Origin: DCFW01 sp963790715
Lineage (GTDB): Bacteria; Bacteroidota; Bacteroidia; Bacteroidales; Bacteroidaceae
Reading direction: 5' to 3'
NCBI GenBank assembly: GCA_963790715.1
Contig: CAWBPN010000008.1
Coordinates: forward strand, 6,055-70,054
Length of the DNA: 64,000 nt
In this document: positions 55,304 through 64,000 of the stretch, piece by piece
Position numbering within the stretch: position 1 is the stretch's first letter
How the letters are laid out: each line of letters starts with the position of its first letter
The notes under the pieces: model-generated
Database searches by the model: none
Told to the model about the DNA's origin: nothing
Seen by the model: only the letters and a program-made list of their open reading frames with translations
Position numbers and translations under genes: made by a program

Positions 55304-55981
55304 AATATGCGTTCATTTTAATCAAATAAATTTTTCTATTCATGTTTCATAACACCTGTATCCATAAGCTTTTTCAGCTGATGAGATGAATACCTGAAGT
55401 ATTCAGAAAAATATGCGTGTATTGCTATAAAAATGGTTGACTGTTTAATCCATAATATTTTTGTCCTTATATAAAGAATAAAATTTACACTGAATATTAC
55501 TTCAGTCTTCTCTATGTATACCGTTAATCATAAGTGTGTTTAATGTATTTTCTCTGCATGTATTGTATTTTTTACAGCTGTGATAAGATGTTTTTACAGC
55601 TATAAAAAGATGTTTTCACAGCTGCAAAAACATCTTATCACAGCTGTAAAAACAGATATGGATACTGGTATTTTACAGTAAACACGCAGAACATTTCCAC
55701 TATTCTTTGTGATAAGTCACGCAAATTTCAGGGGAAAACCTATTCATTATCGGTAAATATTAAAATATAAGATATTGCAGTAAATATAAAAGTGCGATAA
55801 TATGGATGAACATTGCATTATTTATGCAAAATATATGATTTTTCTGAATAGTTACAAGCCTTCAGTATTTCATTCTAAACACCTATAAAGGAAAGGGAAT
55901 CTGAACAATGAATAGCTAATATAACGTTATATCATTAGGATATAAATTATCTAATATTTAGTATTAGAACAAGGCTTCAGT
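55304..55981. other. Long convergent intergenic gap
   Basis: No ORF of credible length was seen here, although genes around it overlap or nearly touch. It contains a 6-bp hairpin GAATAC/GTATTC (55388-55404), the four-unit 22-bp repeat (55569-55656), a weak extra copy of the same unit at about 55370-55389 (TTTTCAGCTGATGAGATG), and a perfect 14-bp palindrome ATATAACGTTATAT (55919-55932). A small RNA or regulatory element is possible. Confidence 0.6.
55569..55656. repeat. Four 22-bp repeats forming a 33-bp inverted repeat
   Basis: ACAGCT occurs at 55574, 55596, 55618 and 55640, exactly 22 bp apart, each preceded by a T-rich pentamer. At the same time the left 33 bases (55569-55601) are the reverse complement of 55620-55652 with one mismatch. 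RNA from either strand would fold into a 33-bp stem with an 18-base loop. It might be a bidirectional terminator-like hairpin or a multi-site operator. Confidence 0.85.
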
Positions 55982-57058
55982 TTAATACAATGTATTCAGC
56001 CCTAAAAGTTTGCGATAAAGAGCAACATATTCATTAGTATACCGTTCATAACTGAACCCCTGTGCATAGTGTTTCATCTCTTGGATAAAATCTGTCCTTC
56101 GATAGAAATTGGTAAGATTTTCCTTCACTGCCTTAGCCATATATTCAGTATCGAAATTATCCCACACGAATGAATACTGCCCGCCAATTTCAGGAAGACT
56201 TGTGCAATTGGAAGTAAAAACAGCTTTTCCACACATCATAGCTTCCAGAACCGGAATGCCGAATCCTTCTACTTTGCTCGGAAAAGTGAATGCCACACAA
56301 TGCCTATACAACCACACCTTTTCAGCCTCATCGACGTTGCCAACCATGAATACTTGATTTTCGCAATGTTCATCCCGTATGGCCTGTCGCACAACTTTAT
56401 CATAGTCAAATCGTTCATCACCGGCAATGAACAACTTGTATTCAGGAAAATGCTTCATCATCGGCACCAAAACATGAAAATTCTTTTTTGCCAATATCTG
56501 ACCTATTGAGAAAAAAAACTTCTCATTAGTATCCTTAATGAAAACAGGTTGTTTCTCCGGTTGCAAATCAATATTTCGTACCCCGTTGTAAATCACCTGA
56601 ATATTTTTGCCATGAATATTCATGTGCTTCAATATATCACGTTCGGCATAATGCGAAATTGTAGTTAAGTAGTCAGATCCATTTATCTTTCGTTGCAATT
56701 TCCAGATACGTTCAATTCTTCCAAGTCTGGATTTATCATATAAAAAGTTCAAATCATGAATAGTCATTAATTGAATTGTGCCTTTTGTTATAGCCCTATA
56801 ATGAAATCGCTGTGTGGTAGCATGCCACAAATCCACAGAAGGTAGTTCATTCAAGTCGCGCCGCTTTTCGTACTTTTCCTTTATTTCCACATACTCCACA
56901 TTATCGCCAAATGCGCCGATGTAGTCTTTAGGCACTAAAAACACAAACTTCATATCATCAAACTGGAGCTTGGAAAGACGAGAAGCATAATTCTGATCTA
57001 TCTCACCGAAGCCACAAAAGACTCCCATATGTGAAAATTCAACAAGTACTTTTTTCAT
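55982..57058 (-). CDS. Glycosyltransferase family 4
   Basis: The product has 358 residues from the ATG at 57058 (MKKVLVEFSHMGVF). The GT-B fold ends with FPSKVEGFGIPVLEAMMCG, where the two glutamates of EGFGIPVLE bind the NDP-sugar. The longer reading frame to 57133 is unlikely because the -7 box (57082-57089) lies inside it. It probably extends the LPS/LOS or other surface glycan. Confidence 0.9.
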   Translation of the reverse strand: MKKVLVEFSHMGVFCGFGEIDQNYASRLSKLQFDDMKFVFLVPKDYIGAFGDNVEYVEIKEKYEKRRDLNELPSVDLWHATTQRFHYRAITKGTIQLMTIHDLNFLYDKSRLGRIERIWKLQRKINGSDYLTTISHYAERDILKHMNIHGKNIQVIYNGVRNIDLQPEKQPVFIKDTNEKFFFSIGQILAKKNFHVLVPMMKHFPEYKLFIAGDERFDYDKVVRQAIRDEHCENQVFMVGNVDEAEKVWLYRHCVAFTFPSKVEGFGIPVLEAMMCGKAVFTSNCTSLPEIGGQYSFVWDNFDTEYMAKAVKENLTNFYRRTDFIQEMKHYAQGFSYERYTNEYVALYRKLLGLNTLY

Positions 57059-57081
57059 TATCGTACAAATGGTTATGACTA

Positions 57082-57089
57082 CAAAAGTA
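57082..57089 (-). promoter_or_regulatory. -7 box of the GT4 gene
   Basis: The minus strand reads TACTTTTG, an exact TAnnTTTG match, 23 bp before the ATG at 57058. Confidence 0.6.
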
Positions 57090-57195
57090 GATGTAATTTC
57101 TAAAATAGGAAAAGGAATAAGAAATAATAGCATTAAAATTTGGTAATCTCGGTAAAAATATAGAAATTTGCGTAAATTTAAGTGATGAATTAAAA

Positions 57196-58026
57196 ATGAA
57201 TGTAACTTTAATTATTTCTACTTACAACTGGAAAGAAGCGCTATACTTAGTCCTTTTGAGTGTCAAACGCCAAGTAAAAATACCGAACGAAGTCATTATT
57301 GCAGATGACGGTTCAAATGAAGATACAAGAATTATGATAGACAAGGTACGTACGAATTTCCCTTGCCAGCTTATTCACGTTTGGAAAAAGCATGAGAATT
57401 TTCATAAGTCTTCTATTATGAATAAGGCCTTTTCAATTAGTAAAGGTGACTACATAATACAAATTGATGGAGATATCATAATGGACAAGAACTTTGTAAA
57501 AGACCACGCTTCAAGCTCCAGAAAAGGATATTTTCTTCATGGTAGCAGGGGAAAATTAAACTATAAACTAACAAACCGCATTACAAAAATAGGGAATTAT
57601 GATCTTCACTTTTATACATCCGGCTTAAGACATAAACTCAATGTTATGAGAATGCCTTTATTTACGCCATTCTTCTATATGAACAAGGATGACAGAGGAT
57701 GTAACATGTCATTTTGGAGAAGAGATGTTATGAATGTAAACGGATATGACGAACGAATCAAAGGATATGGATGGGAAGATATAGATTTATCCGAACGTTT
57801 AAGAAGGTCCGGCATCAAATTCAGATTCATTAAATTCAAAGCCATTGAATATCATTTAGAACATAAGTGCAGGGCAACAACTAACGTTCTAGACCGAAAT
57901 GGAAATATCTTCTCTGACAATAATACAAACAACATCACTTACGTTCCTTATGGCATAGTAAAGCCCGATGAAACTATTGCCCAAAGTCGTGCCAAAGCGC
58001 GTCAGCAGGTAAGGGAGCCTCAATAA
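57196..58026 (+). CDS. Glycosyltransferase family 2 (galactosyltransferase-like C-terminus)
   Basis: The protein has 276 residues. LIISTYNWKEALYLVLLSVK and VIIADDGSNEDT form the donor-binding part; IQIDGDIIMD carries the DxD motif; GYDERIKGYGWEDIDLSERL near 205-225 is the ED motif with the acceptor base. The C-terminus overlaps the 3' end of the convergent rluA gene by 53 bases. Acceptor and sugar are unknown; context suggests the LPS/LOS outer part. Confidence 0.9.
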   Translation: MNVTLIISTYNWKEALYLVLLSVKRQVKIPNEVIIADDGSNEDTRIMIDKVRTNFPCQLIHVWKKHENFHKSSIMNKAFSISKGDYIIQIDGDIIMDKNFVKDHASSSRKGYFLHGSRGKLNYKLTNRITKIGNYDLHFYTSGLRHKLNVMRMPLFTPFFYMNKDDRGCNMSFWRRDVMNVNGYDERIKGYGWEDIDLSERLRRSGIKFRFIKFKAIEYHLEHKCRATTNVLDRNGNIFSDNNTNNITYVPYGIVKPDETIAQSRAKARQQVREPQ

Positions 58027-58642
58027 CAATATTTTTTTTAGACACGGGATGAACAAATGTTATCTTGCGAGCCAATAAAGAAATACCACCGTCTTTGTTT
58101 GAACGGTCAAAACCATACTTTAAATCACCTCTGATAGGGGAACCGATGTTGGCTAATTGGCAGCGAATTTGATGATGGCGACCCGTCATCAAATTCACTT
58201 CCAAAAGATAATATCTTTCCGAACGGGCAATAACTTTATACGATAACTTGGCGAGCTTTGAATTAGGTACTTCCTTATCATATGCATAACTTTTGTTCTG
58301 CTTGGGATTACGCACCAACCAATTGGTGAGCACATCCTCTTCTTTGGGAGGACAATTCTTCACAATAGCCCAATAAGTCTTATGAATATCGCCGTTGCGA
58401 AACATTTCGTTCAATCGCGCTAAAGCCTTACTTGTTTTGGCAAACAGCACAACACCGCTCACAGGTCTGTCCAAGCGATGAACAACACCCACAAACACAT
58501 TGCCCGGTTTACAGTACGCCTCCTTGATATAATCCTTAACCATTTCGCTTAATGGTTTATCTCCGGTTTTATCACCCTGAACTATCTCGTTACAACTCTT
58601 ATTTACAGCGATAATATGATTGTCTTCGTATAAAATGTCCAT
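57974..58642 (-). CDS. RluA-family RNA pseudouridine synthase
   Basis: The protein has 222 residues. The motif VVHRLDRPVSGVVLFAKT gives the catalytic Asp58 (HRLDRP), and TGRHHQIRCQLA is the second family motif. It isomerizes a uridine in rRNA or tRNA; the target cannot be told from the sequence. No S4 domain is present. It lies 8 bases after fabG, in the tetR-fabG-rluA run. Confidence 0.92.
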   Translation of the reverse strand: MDILYEDNHIIAVNKSCNEIVQGDKTGDKPLSEMVKDYIKEAYCKPGNVFVGVVHRLDRPVSGVVLFAKTSKALARLNEMFRNGDIHKTYWAIVKNCPPKEEDVLTNWLVRNPKQNKSYAYDKEVPNSKLAKLSYKVIARSERYYLLEVNLMTGRHHQIRCQLANIGSPIRGDLKYGFDRSNKDGGISLLARKITFVHPVSKKNIVIEAPLPADALWHDFGQ

Positions 58643-58650
58643 TCTTTAAA

Positions 58651-59397
58651 TTACATATTCATGCCACCATCAACCTGAATTACTTGTCCCGACACGTATG
58701 ACGACATATCTGAAGCCAGGAATGTGGCAACATTTGCAATATCGTCAACAGTACCGCCACGGCGCAAAGGAATCTTCTGTATCCAATCTTTGCGAATATC
58801 ATCAGGTAAAGCAGCAGTCATTGCAGTCTCGATAAATCCGGGAGCAATTGCATTGGCGCGTATATTACGTGAACCTATCTCTTGTGCAATACTCTTTGCT
58901 AAAGCAATCAGACCAGCCTTTGAAGCAGCATAGTTGCATTGACCCGCATTGCCGTGAACGCCTACAACAGAAGCCATATTTATGATACTTCCGCTCTTTT
59001 GACGAAGCATTATCGGAGTGCACGCATGTATGAAATTGAAGGCAGACTTCAAATTAACGGCAATAACGGCATCCCATTGTTGCTCCGACATACGCATCAT
59101 CAAGCCATCTTTGGTAATACCTGCGTTGTTTACCAGAATATCAATCTTTCCGAAATCAGCTTTTACTTGGTTTACCACAGCCTCAGTGTCAGAAAAGTTT
59201 GCAGCATTGCTTGCATAACCTTTAGCCCTTACACCCTTAGCAGCAATTTCTTCTTCTGTTTGTTTACCGTTCTCATCTATTGTCAAATCGGTAAATGCTA
59301 TATTTGCTCCTTCCGAAGCGAATTTCAAAGCGATAGCCTTACCAATGCCGCGAGCAGCTCCGGTAATCAACGCTGTTTTTCCATCTAATAATCCCAT
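58651..59397 (-). CDS. fabG: 3-oxoacyl-ACP reductase FabG
   Basis: This NADPH-dependent reductase works in fatty acid elongation. The 248-residue protein has the nucleotide motif TGAARGIG (12-19), NNAG near 90-93, and the catalytic Ser143, Tyr156 and Lys160 (YAASK). It lies 24 bases after the tetR-type gene, which may regulate it. Confidence 0.94.
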   Translation of the reverse strand: MGLLDGKTALITGAARGIGKAIALKFASEGANIAFTDLTIDENGKQTEEEIAAKGVRAKGYASNAANFSDTEAVVNQVKADFGKIDILVNNAGITKDGLMMRMSEQQWDAVIAVNLKSAFNFIHACTPIMLRQKSGSIINMASVVGVHGNAGQCNYAASKAGLIALAKSIAQEIGSRNIRANAIAPGFIETAMTAALPDDIRKDWIQKIPLRRGGTVDDIANVATFLASDMSSYVSGQVIQVDGGMNM

Positions 59398-59421
59398 AAT
59401 ACTATTTTAATTGATTGTTAT

Positions 59422-60009
59422 TTAATCTTTTCTTTTCAGTCCGCCCAGCACCAAATCACTTACATATTGCTTAACAGTATCGATATTCAGATTACCGCCT
59501 ATGCGTCCCCTGATATAAGGAACTTCAACACCTTTTACGCAACAATGAATAACCATTGATGTCAAATCCAAATCATCAATTCTGAAAACACCTTGGGCAA
59601 CACCTTCGCTCAAAATATTGCGAATAAGTATAATTTCCTTATTATCAAACTTTTTACGTGCCTTCTCCACTTTCCAAATATCACGAAAGAAATAAGCTCG
59701 CAAAGTACCATTACGGTAAACAATTTCCTTAATGGCATCCAATCGGGCAAATATCATTTTAATCAGTTTCTTATCAGGCGGGAGCATCTCATTGGCAACT
59801 TTAGACATAACATCCGACAAGCGTTCGAGTTCCGTCTCAATAACAGCCATATAGATTTCATCCTTGCTTTTAAAATAGGTATACAACGTACGTCTACCTT
59901 TTTGTGAAGCAAGAGCAATATCATTCATCGTCGTCTTCTGCACGCCCATTTTAGCGAACAGCTGACGAGCCACATCTACTAATTTTAACCGAGTCTTTGA
60001 TACTGTCAT
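59422..60009 (-). CDS. TetR-family transcriptional regulator
   Basis: The protein has 195 residues. The N-terminal HTH (about 10-55: VDVARQLFAKMGVQKTTMND then GRRTLYTYFKSKDEIYMAV) is the TetR DNA-binding domain. The C-terminal helical domain would bind a ligand, possibly an acyl compound given the following fabG. It is the first gene of tetR-fabG-rluA. Confidence 0.92.
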   Translation of the reverse strand: MTVSKTRLKLVDVARQLFAKMGVQKTTMNDIALASQKGRRTLYTYFKSKDEIYMAVIETELERLSDVMSKVANEMLPPDKKLIKMIFARLDAIKEIVYRNGTLRAYFFRDIWKVEKARKKFDNKEIILIRNILSEGVAQGVFRIDDLDLTSMVIHCCVKGVEVPYIRGRIGGNLNIDTVKQYVSDLVLGGLKRKD

Positions 60010-60040
60010 AACCGAAACACTACATTCTTAATTTTCTGAA

Positions 60041-60072
60041 CAAAAATAATTGATTTACGATGATAAAACAAA
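60041..60072 (-). promoter_or_regulatory. Promoter of tetR-fabG-rluA
   Basis: On the minus strand TTTG (60069-60072), 20 bp, then TATTTTTG (60041-60048): a full consensus match 32 bp before the ATG at 60009. Confidence 0.78.
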
Positions 60073-60140
60073 GAAATCAGCAAATTACATCGATAAGTTG
60101 AAATAATTAATCATAATTAGCAAAAAAACTTATCAAATAA

Positions 60141-60171
60141 TTTGTTGTTACAGATAAAGTATGTACCTTTG
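60141..60171 (+). promoter_or_regulatory. Promoter of the initiator tRNA gene
   Basis: TTTG (60141-60144), exactly 19 bp, then TACCTTTG (60164-60171): a full consensus match 18 bp upstream of the tRNA. Confidence 0.82.
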
Positions 60172-60189
60172 CACTCGCAAATAAGAAAT

Positions 60190-60262
<73 letters not shown>

Positions 60263-60267
60263 CAAAC

Positions 60268-60313
60268 AAGCACTTAAAATTCAGATTATATCGGATTTTA
60301 GGTGCTTTTTTTA
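60268..60313 (+). terminator. Intrinsic terminator of the initiator tRNA
   Basis: AAGCACTTAAAATTC (60268-60282) pairs with GGATTTTAGGTGCTT (60293-60307), with G-T wobbles, followed by a run of T residues to 60313. Confidence 0.82.
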
Positions 60314-60407
60314 TGTCTTTTTGTGAAGCTATTGCGTCAAAATTAAGGCAGAAAATAACAACATTGCATTTGTCCGGCAACCGACAAATATTGAACAAGA
60401 AAGCCTA

Positions 60408-61373
60408 TTAGCCTTTTAACTTAGAAACGGCATCTCCAATTTGTTGCGACAAATGATCCAACATCTCATACTGGCGGCGATGAAGGGCACGTTTGGACGT
60501 TTTAAATTCTTTAATATCCTTACGCTCCATAGTTAGCGGCAATTCATACCATCCATTTTTGAATGGGTGTCCTCCTAACTGGTTCCACAACGAATTGTAA
60601 TCAAAATGAATATCATGAATTATCGGTATATAAATTGCGTGTTTACGCCTATAAGCCTGAATGGAATCACCCGTACCATACAAAGAGACAAAGCCGAACT
60701 GACGGACAAACTCCTGAACAGCAAAAACAACTAATGCTTTAGGGCGCAAACCATGTAACATTTTTTGCGCTGTCTTTACCGAATATGTTGAATCGTTCCT
60801 CTTTTGGCCTTGTACACATCCTATTCTACAAATCCAATTGGTATCTATCTTTTCAAAAGAAAATGCACAGGCAGCTATATCTCCGCCTAATTGCTCACAA
60901 GTGAACGCCATTACCAATTCACCCTCCTTTCGGTATCTGTAATCATATTCCAAGGTTATAAAGCCTTCATACTCATCACTTAGCTGCAAATGAGCTATGG
61001 GTATTTTACTCTCGGTAATAAATGGCAGAAAAGCTTTACTTTGCTGCAAAATAAACCGATAGGTATCTTCTATTACTTTTATTTTTTTTGCATTATTCCA
61101 CCGTGTCGACATATAGACACGAAACGGTTTGATATAAAGTGTGGGACGATACTTGAAGATTAAACTTAAATCATCTGATTTTAATATGTTGAACCATTTA
61201 GATGCAAATCTTTGACTAATCAAGATATGATAAAAGATTTTCCATTGTTGTTTCCTTCTATATCTTTTATCCTTGTTACTATATCCTATTTCAGCCAGCT
61301 TCCAACCCTTATTTAACATTGTGATTAAAGGAATGTGAACTGCATCTGCACTTTTACTACTATTACTATTCAT
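60408..61373 (-). CDS. VirK/YbjX-type DUF535 protein
   Basis: The protein has 321 residues without a signal peptide. The C-terminal two thirds match DUF535: EGFITLEYDYRYRKEGEL, GDIAACAFSFEK, KMLHGLRPKALVVFAVQEF and NQLGGHPFKNGWYELPL, ending in RRQYEMLDHLSQQIG. Relatives include VirK and YbjX, linked to membrane integrity and resistance in Enterobacteria. The molecular function is not known. It has its own -7 box (TATTTTTG at 61426-61433). Confidence 0.88.
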   Translation of the reverse strand: MNSNSSKSADAVHIPLITMLNKGWKLAEIGYSNKDKRYRRKQQWKIFYHILISQRFASKWFNILKSDDLSLIFKYRPTLYIKPFRVYMSTRWNNAKKIKVIEDTYRFILQQSKAFLPFITESKIPIAHLQLSDEYEGFITLEYDYRYRKEGELVMAFTCEQLGGDIAACAFSFEKIDTNWICRIGCVQGQKRNDSTYSVKTAQKMLHGLRPKALVVFAVQEFVRQFGFVSLYGTGDSIQAYRRKHAIYIPIIHDIHFDYNSLWNQLGGHPFKNGWYELPLTMERKDIKEFKTSKRALHRRQYEMLDHLSQQIGDAVSKLKG

Positions 61374-61425
61374 CTCCCCTAAAATCTTAAAATGCGTTTG
61401 ATAAACTATATCTCATTATCTCTTT

Positions 61426-61433
61426 CAAAAATA
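61426..61433 (-). promoter_or_regulatory. -7 box of the DUF535 gene
   Basis: The minus strand reads TATTTTTG, an exact TAnnTTTG match, 52 bp before the ATG. Confidence 0.45.
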
Positions 61434-61528
61434 TAGTGCAAAGCTATCAATTTAGATTTCCATTTAATGTACTTAAAGATTATTTTCTTTTAATGTCACA
61501 ATATTTAGTCAGTCTCCAATCAGCCAAA

Positions 61529-62762
61529 TCACTGAGCCTTGTAGTAAAGTATAGAAACATTATCGCGCTTGAATGCAGCATTTGCTATACGCCGTATTTG
61601 TTCTGTTGTCACACTGTGATATTGATCCACTTCCGTGTTAATATCTTCCGCTTTTCCTATAAGCTCAAAATAAGCAATATTTGTGGCTACATTCAGATAA
61701 TTCATATTAGCAAATATATGTTGGCTTTCAAACTTATTCTTTACTTTTTCCAATTCTGAATCGGACACTTTCTCTTTTTGCATACGTACCAACTCGTCCC
61801 ATACAGCAGCCTCAGCTTCTTCAAGAGTGACATGCGGTGCGAGTCGCCCTACGATTTGGAAAAGTCCGGGATCAATAGAACCTGTTATATAAGCATCCAA
61901 CGAAGTGAATAGATGCTTTTCATTTATCAACCGTTGTTCAAACCGGCAACTCCGTCCATTGCTAAGTATATCGCTCAATATATCATAGGTATAATAGTCG
62001 GGATTAGGGTGATCCACCATGTGGAAAGCCTATACAAAGCATCCACAGATACAGGCCTAACTACCATTTGTCTTCTTTCTTCTGTTTGTAAAGGCTCTTT
62101 CGGCAAAGCCTTCGGTTCAACATCTCTGCGCGGAATATCACCGAACCATTTTTCAGTTAAGCGTTTTGCTTCTTCAAAAGAAATATTTCCTGTAACAGCC
62201 AATATCGCATTGTTAGGAGCGTAATAATGGAAAAAGAAATCTTTCACTTTATCCAATGTGGCATTTTCTATATGCGAAAGTTCCTTACCTATTGTAGGCC
62301 ATTGATAAGGATGTACCTTATAGGCCATCGGCAAAAGGATATGGTTAACATCACCGTACGGTTGATTCAAACAACGCTGCTTGAATTCTTCCATTACTAC
62401 ATGGCGCTGCACTTCCAAATTGTGAGAAGAAAAGTCAAGGCTCAGCATTCGATCGCTTTCCAGCCAAAAACCGGTTTCTACATTTGTGCCGGCACCGTAA
62501 GATAAAAATTTGTAATGTCACTATTAGTCCATGCATTATTTTCACCTCCGGCTTTTTGCAAGGGTATGTCATAGTTAGGAATATTAATTGACCCTCCGAA
62601 CATCAAATGCTCAAACAGATGAGCGAAACCGGTATGGTTTTCATCTTCATCGCGAGAACCTACATTATATATAATGTTCAAAGCCACCATTTGTGTACTT
62701 TCATCCCTGCTGTGAACCAGCTTTAAGCCATTTTGTAAAATGTGACGATTAATCTCTATCAT
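61529..62762 (-). pseudogene. M16-family zinc peptidase, two single-base frameshifts
   Basis: Reading the minus strand, three pieces join into one M16 peptidase of 411 residues. Piece one has the zinc motif HLFEH (48-52) and stops at ...TVPAQM; adding one A to an AAA run near 62482 continues it as NVETGFWLESDRML. Piece two contains VVMEEFKQR, the distal glutamate region, and fails near 62022; adding one base to TATAGGC restores ALYRAFHMVDHPNPDYYTYD. With both repairs the length is exactly 1236 bases. Catalytic residues survive, so the gene may be intact in the organism and the breaks may be sequence errors, or it may be a recent pseudogene. Confidence 0.8.
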
Positions 62763-62800
62763 TTGCTACAATCGTATGAAACTTATAATTGAATATTTTC

Positions 62801-63818
62801 TTATTTCCTTTGAATCTTTTTTCCGATAACCAGTACTCCCAGTACCAAATATAGATAAAATGTTATTATACGCCAAATAAAGTTGCCAATAACACTTGAC
62901 CCGGATTAACAAAGAAATCACTATAATATACTTGGAAAACGTATTCACTTATGCCACTTCCACCCGGGGTGGGACTAACTGTTTGAATAATCCAAAGCAC
63001 TAATTGACGGGCAAGGGCGAGCAACTGATTGCCACCTCTGCCAAACCCTATGATAAGTGCGTTTACTACCAAATAACGTGAGAGCCATGCACCTGTGGTT
63101 ATAAAATATATCTTCACCCAATACATAAAGCTCTTACCGCGTATTTCATTTGCACTTGTTAATATATCATTTGCGAAGTTTTCAATCGTGTCATGCCAAC
63201 GATGTAGTATTTTACATTTGGATATCCACAAGAAAAAGCGTCGCATCTGCTTTGGGCAACGGAAAAGTGCTAAGTAAAATAAAGAGGTATACGCAATTAA
63301 AAAGAGATACATTATAAAGAATATAATCTTTAAACTCCCTGTCACTGCCGTCTGCGGACCGAATAATTTATGGGCAGGGAAACATAATAAGACTACGGGA
63401 ATAAAAGTTACAAGCACCAATTCGTCAAAGAAAATGCACAAAAACATTATATTCAATGATTTTCCACCTTTCAGCCTTTCTTTATTAAGCAGAATAGCTA
63501 TCAGACTGTTGCCACCCAATATAGACGGTATCACAGATGACATAAATTCGCAAAGGGTATTCACATAAAAACATCTGCGCCATGGTAATTTGTTATCAGA
63601 TAATATACGGTAACGCGTAATTACTGCGAGGTCTCGCCCCATGATAAAGAGAAAGCCGGCAATAACTCCAAAAATGAACTGAAAAGTAATTTGTATACAC
63701 TTAAAGTATCCGGGACGATATTCACGAGAAAAGCCACGCTATAACACCCAACCCAAAAATAATCGGCAATATGAGTGAGAAGTACGAATATAACTTAGTG
63801 ATTCTCTTTTTGGGCCAT
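62801..63818 (-). pseudogene. Lysylphosphatidylglycerol-synthase-like transmembrane protein, several frameshifts
   Basis: Multiple membrane segments and motifs such as MGRDLAVITRYRILSDNKL, SSVIPSILGGNSLIAIL and SPTPGGSGISEYVF match the LPG_synthase_TM (UPF0104) family of inner-membrane proteins. The longest open stretch is 62866-63642. The C-terminus continues after one added T near 62873 as FWRIITFYLYLVLGVLVIG to the stop at 62801. The N-terminus needs one base fewer in TTTT near 63728 (giving WLSREYRPGYF) and in AAAAA near 63806 (giving MAQKRITKL). With these repairs the length is 1017 bases, 338 residues, as expected for the family. The breaks are all at homopolymers. Function within the family (lipid or glycan translocation) is not defined here. 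Confidence 0.72.
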
Positions 63819-63895
63819 ACCTTCCTATAATATAACGTGCGGTTTGATAATTGCCAATTGCTCGCTTTAATAAATCTTTATCAACATACTTACTT

Positions 63896-64000
63896 TCATT
63901 CCCAGTAACTTCGGTGAAAGGGTGCTTTAATATTTGATACTGGCACATTCGCTACTGGTGACATGACAATTAAAGAGGAATTTTCCCAATAGCCAAGGTC
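63896..64000 (-). CDS. Unidentified partial reading frame at the right edge
   Basis: On the minus strand a frame is open from the window edge for 34 residues, ending in NVPVSNIKAPFHRSYWE and a TGA. It may be the C-terminus of an upstream gene. A second frame (63739-63948) overlaps it and contains VDKDLLKRAIGNYQTARYI, so this edge may also carry frameshifts. I cannot identify it. Confidence 0.25.
   Translation of the reverse strand, partial: DLGYWENSSLIVMSPVANVPVSNIKAPFHRSYWE

Noticed and set aside
55569..55656. CRISPR array
   Set aside because: The repeat units are only 22 bp with no unique spacers between them, and no cas gene is present.
62766..62948. Separate 60-residue gene after the LPG-synthase-like gene
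   Set aside because: The region is better explained as the C-terminus of that protein in another frame after a one-base repair.

Overview
The window looks like chromosomal DNA of a Bacteroidota bacterium, most likely order Bacteroidales. Direct support: a SusC/SusD pair; AT-rich genes whose upstream regions lack clear Shine-Dalgarno motifs; many upstream regions carrying the Bacteroidota promoter signature (TTTG, about 19-20 bp, then TAnnTTTG); families typical of the phylum (NigD-like lipoprotein, DUF4252, DUF4254, OstA-like LptA, RNase HI with a viroplasmin-type N-terminus). I cannot place it to genus. No phage, transposon, plasmid gene, CRISPR array or rRNA operon was seen.

Layout. 0-3 kb: AraC regulator, two tandem tRNA-Val genes, an acyltransferase of the maltose/galactoside acetyltransferase type, trpS. 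3-10.5 kb (minus strand): guaB, then a parvulin-less SurA-like protein, SurA, OstA/LptA-like protein and mutL, mostly outer-membrane biogenesis. 10.6-18.5 kb: recQ, clpX, clpP, tig, a DUF3109 protein and gpmI. 18.8-27 kb: a compact pectin-type polysaccharide utilization locus (SusC, SusD, family 1 pectate lyase, NigD-like lipoprotein). 27-32 kb: sufBCDS for Fe-S assembly. 32-37 kb: rimP-nusA-infB with a terminator-like hairpin in the leader. 37-43.9 kb: a YgjP-type metallopeptidase, an ECF sigma/membrane protein/DUF4252 operon, overlapping speA-argB, a hypothetical gene, aroK and a small basic ORF. 44-58 kb: a cell-surface glycan (LPS/LOS core) region with an LpxL-like acyltransferase, two GT9, a GT32-like, GT10, GT4 and GT2 glycosyltransferases, a Kdo/WaaP-type kinase, DUF4254, pdxB, and a set that could make and transfer a CDP-activated phospho-amine (CobD/HisC-like PLP enzyme, LicC-like nucleotidyltransferase, TagB/TagF-like phosphotransferase). 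58-61.4 kb: RluA, FabG and TetR in an operon, initiator tRNA, DUF535 protein. 61.5-64 kb: an M16 peptidase and a lysylphosphatidylglycerol-synthase-like membrane protein, both interrupted by single-base frameshifts.

How it fits together: most genes are housekeeping, but envelope construction dominates (SurA, OstA/LptA, surface-glycan assembly, ECF/DUF4252 unit, LPG-synthase-like protein). The observations I rate highest are the possible CDP-phosphoamine decoration set at 49.3-53.4 kb, an exact 22-bp periodic inverted repeat at 55.57-55.66 kb in an otherwise empty 678-bp convergent gap, the possible attenuator ahead of rimP-nusA-infB, and the SurA-like protein that has lost its parvulin domain. 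The clustered frameshifts at the right edge may be sequence errors rather than biology.
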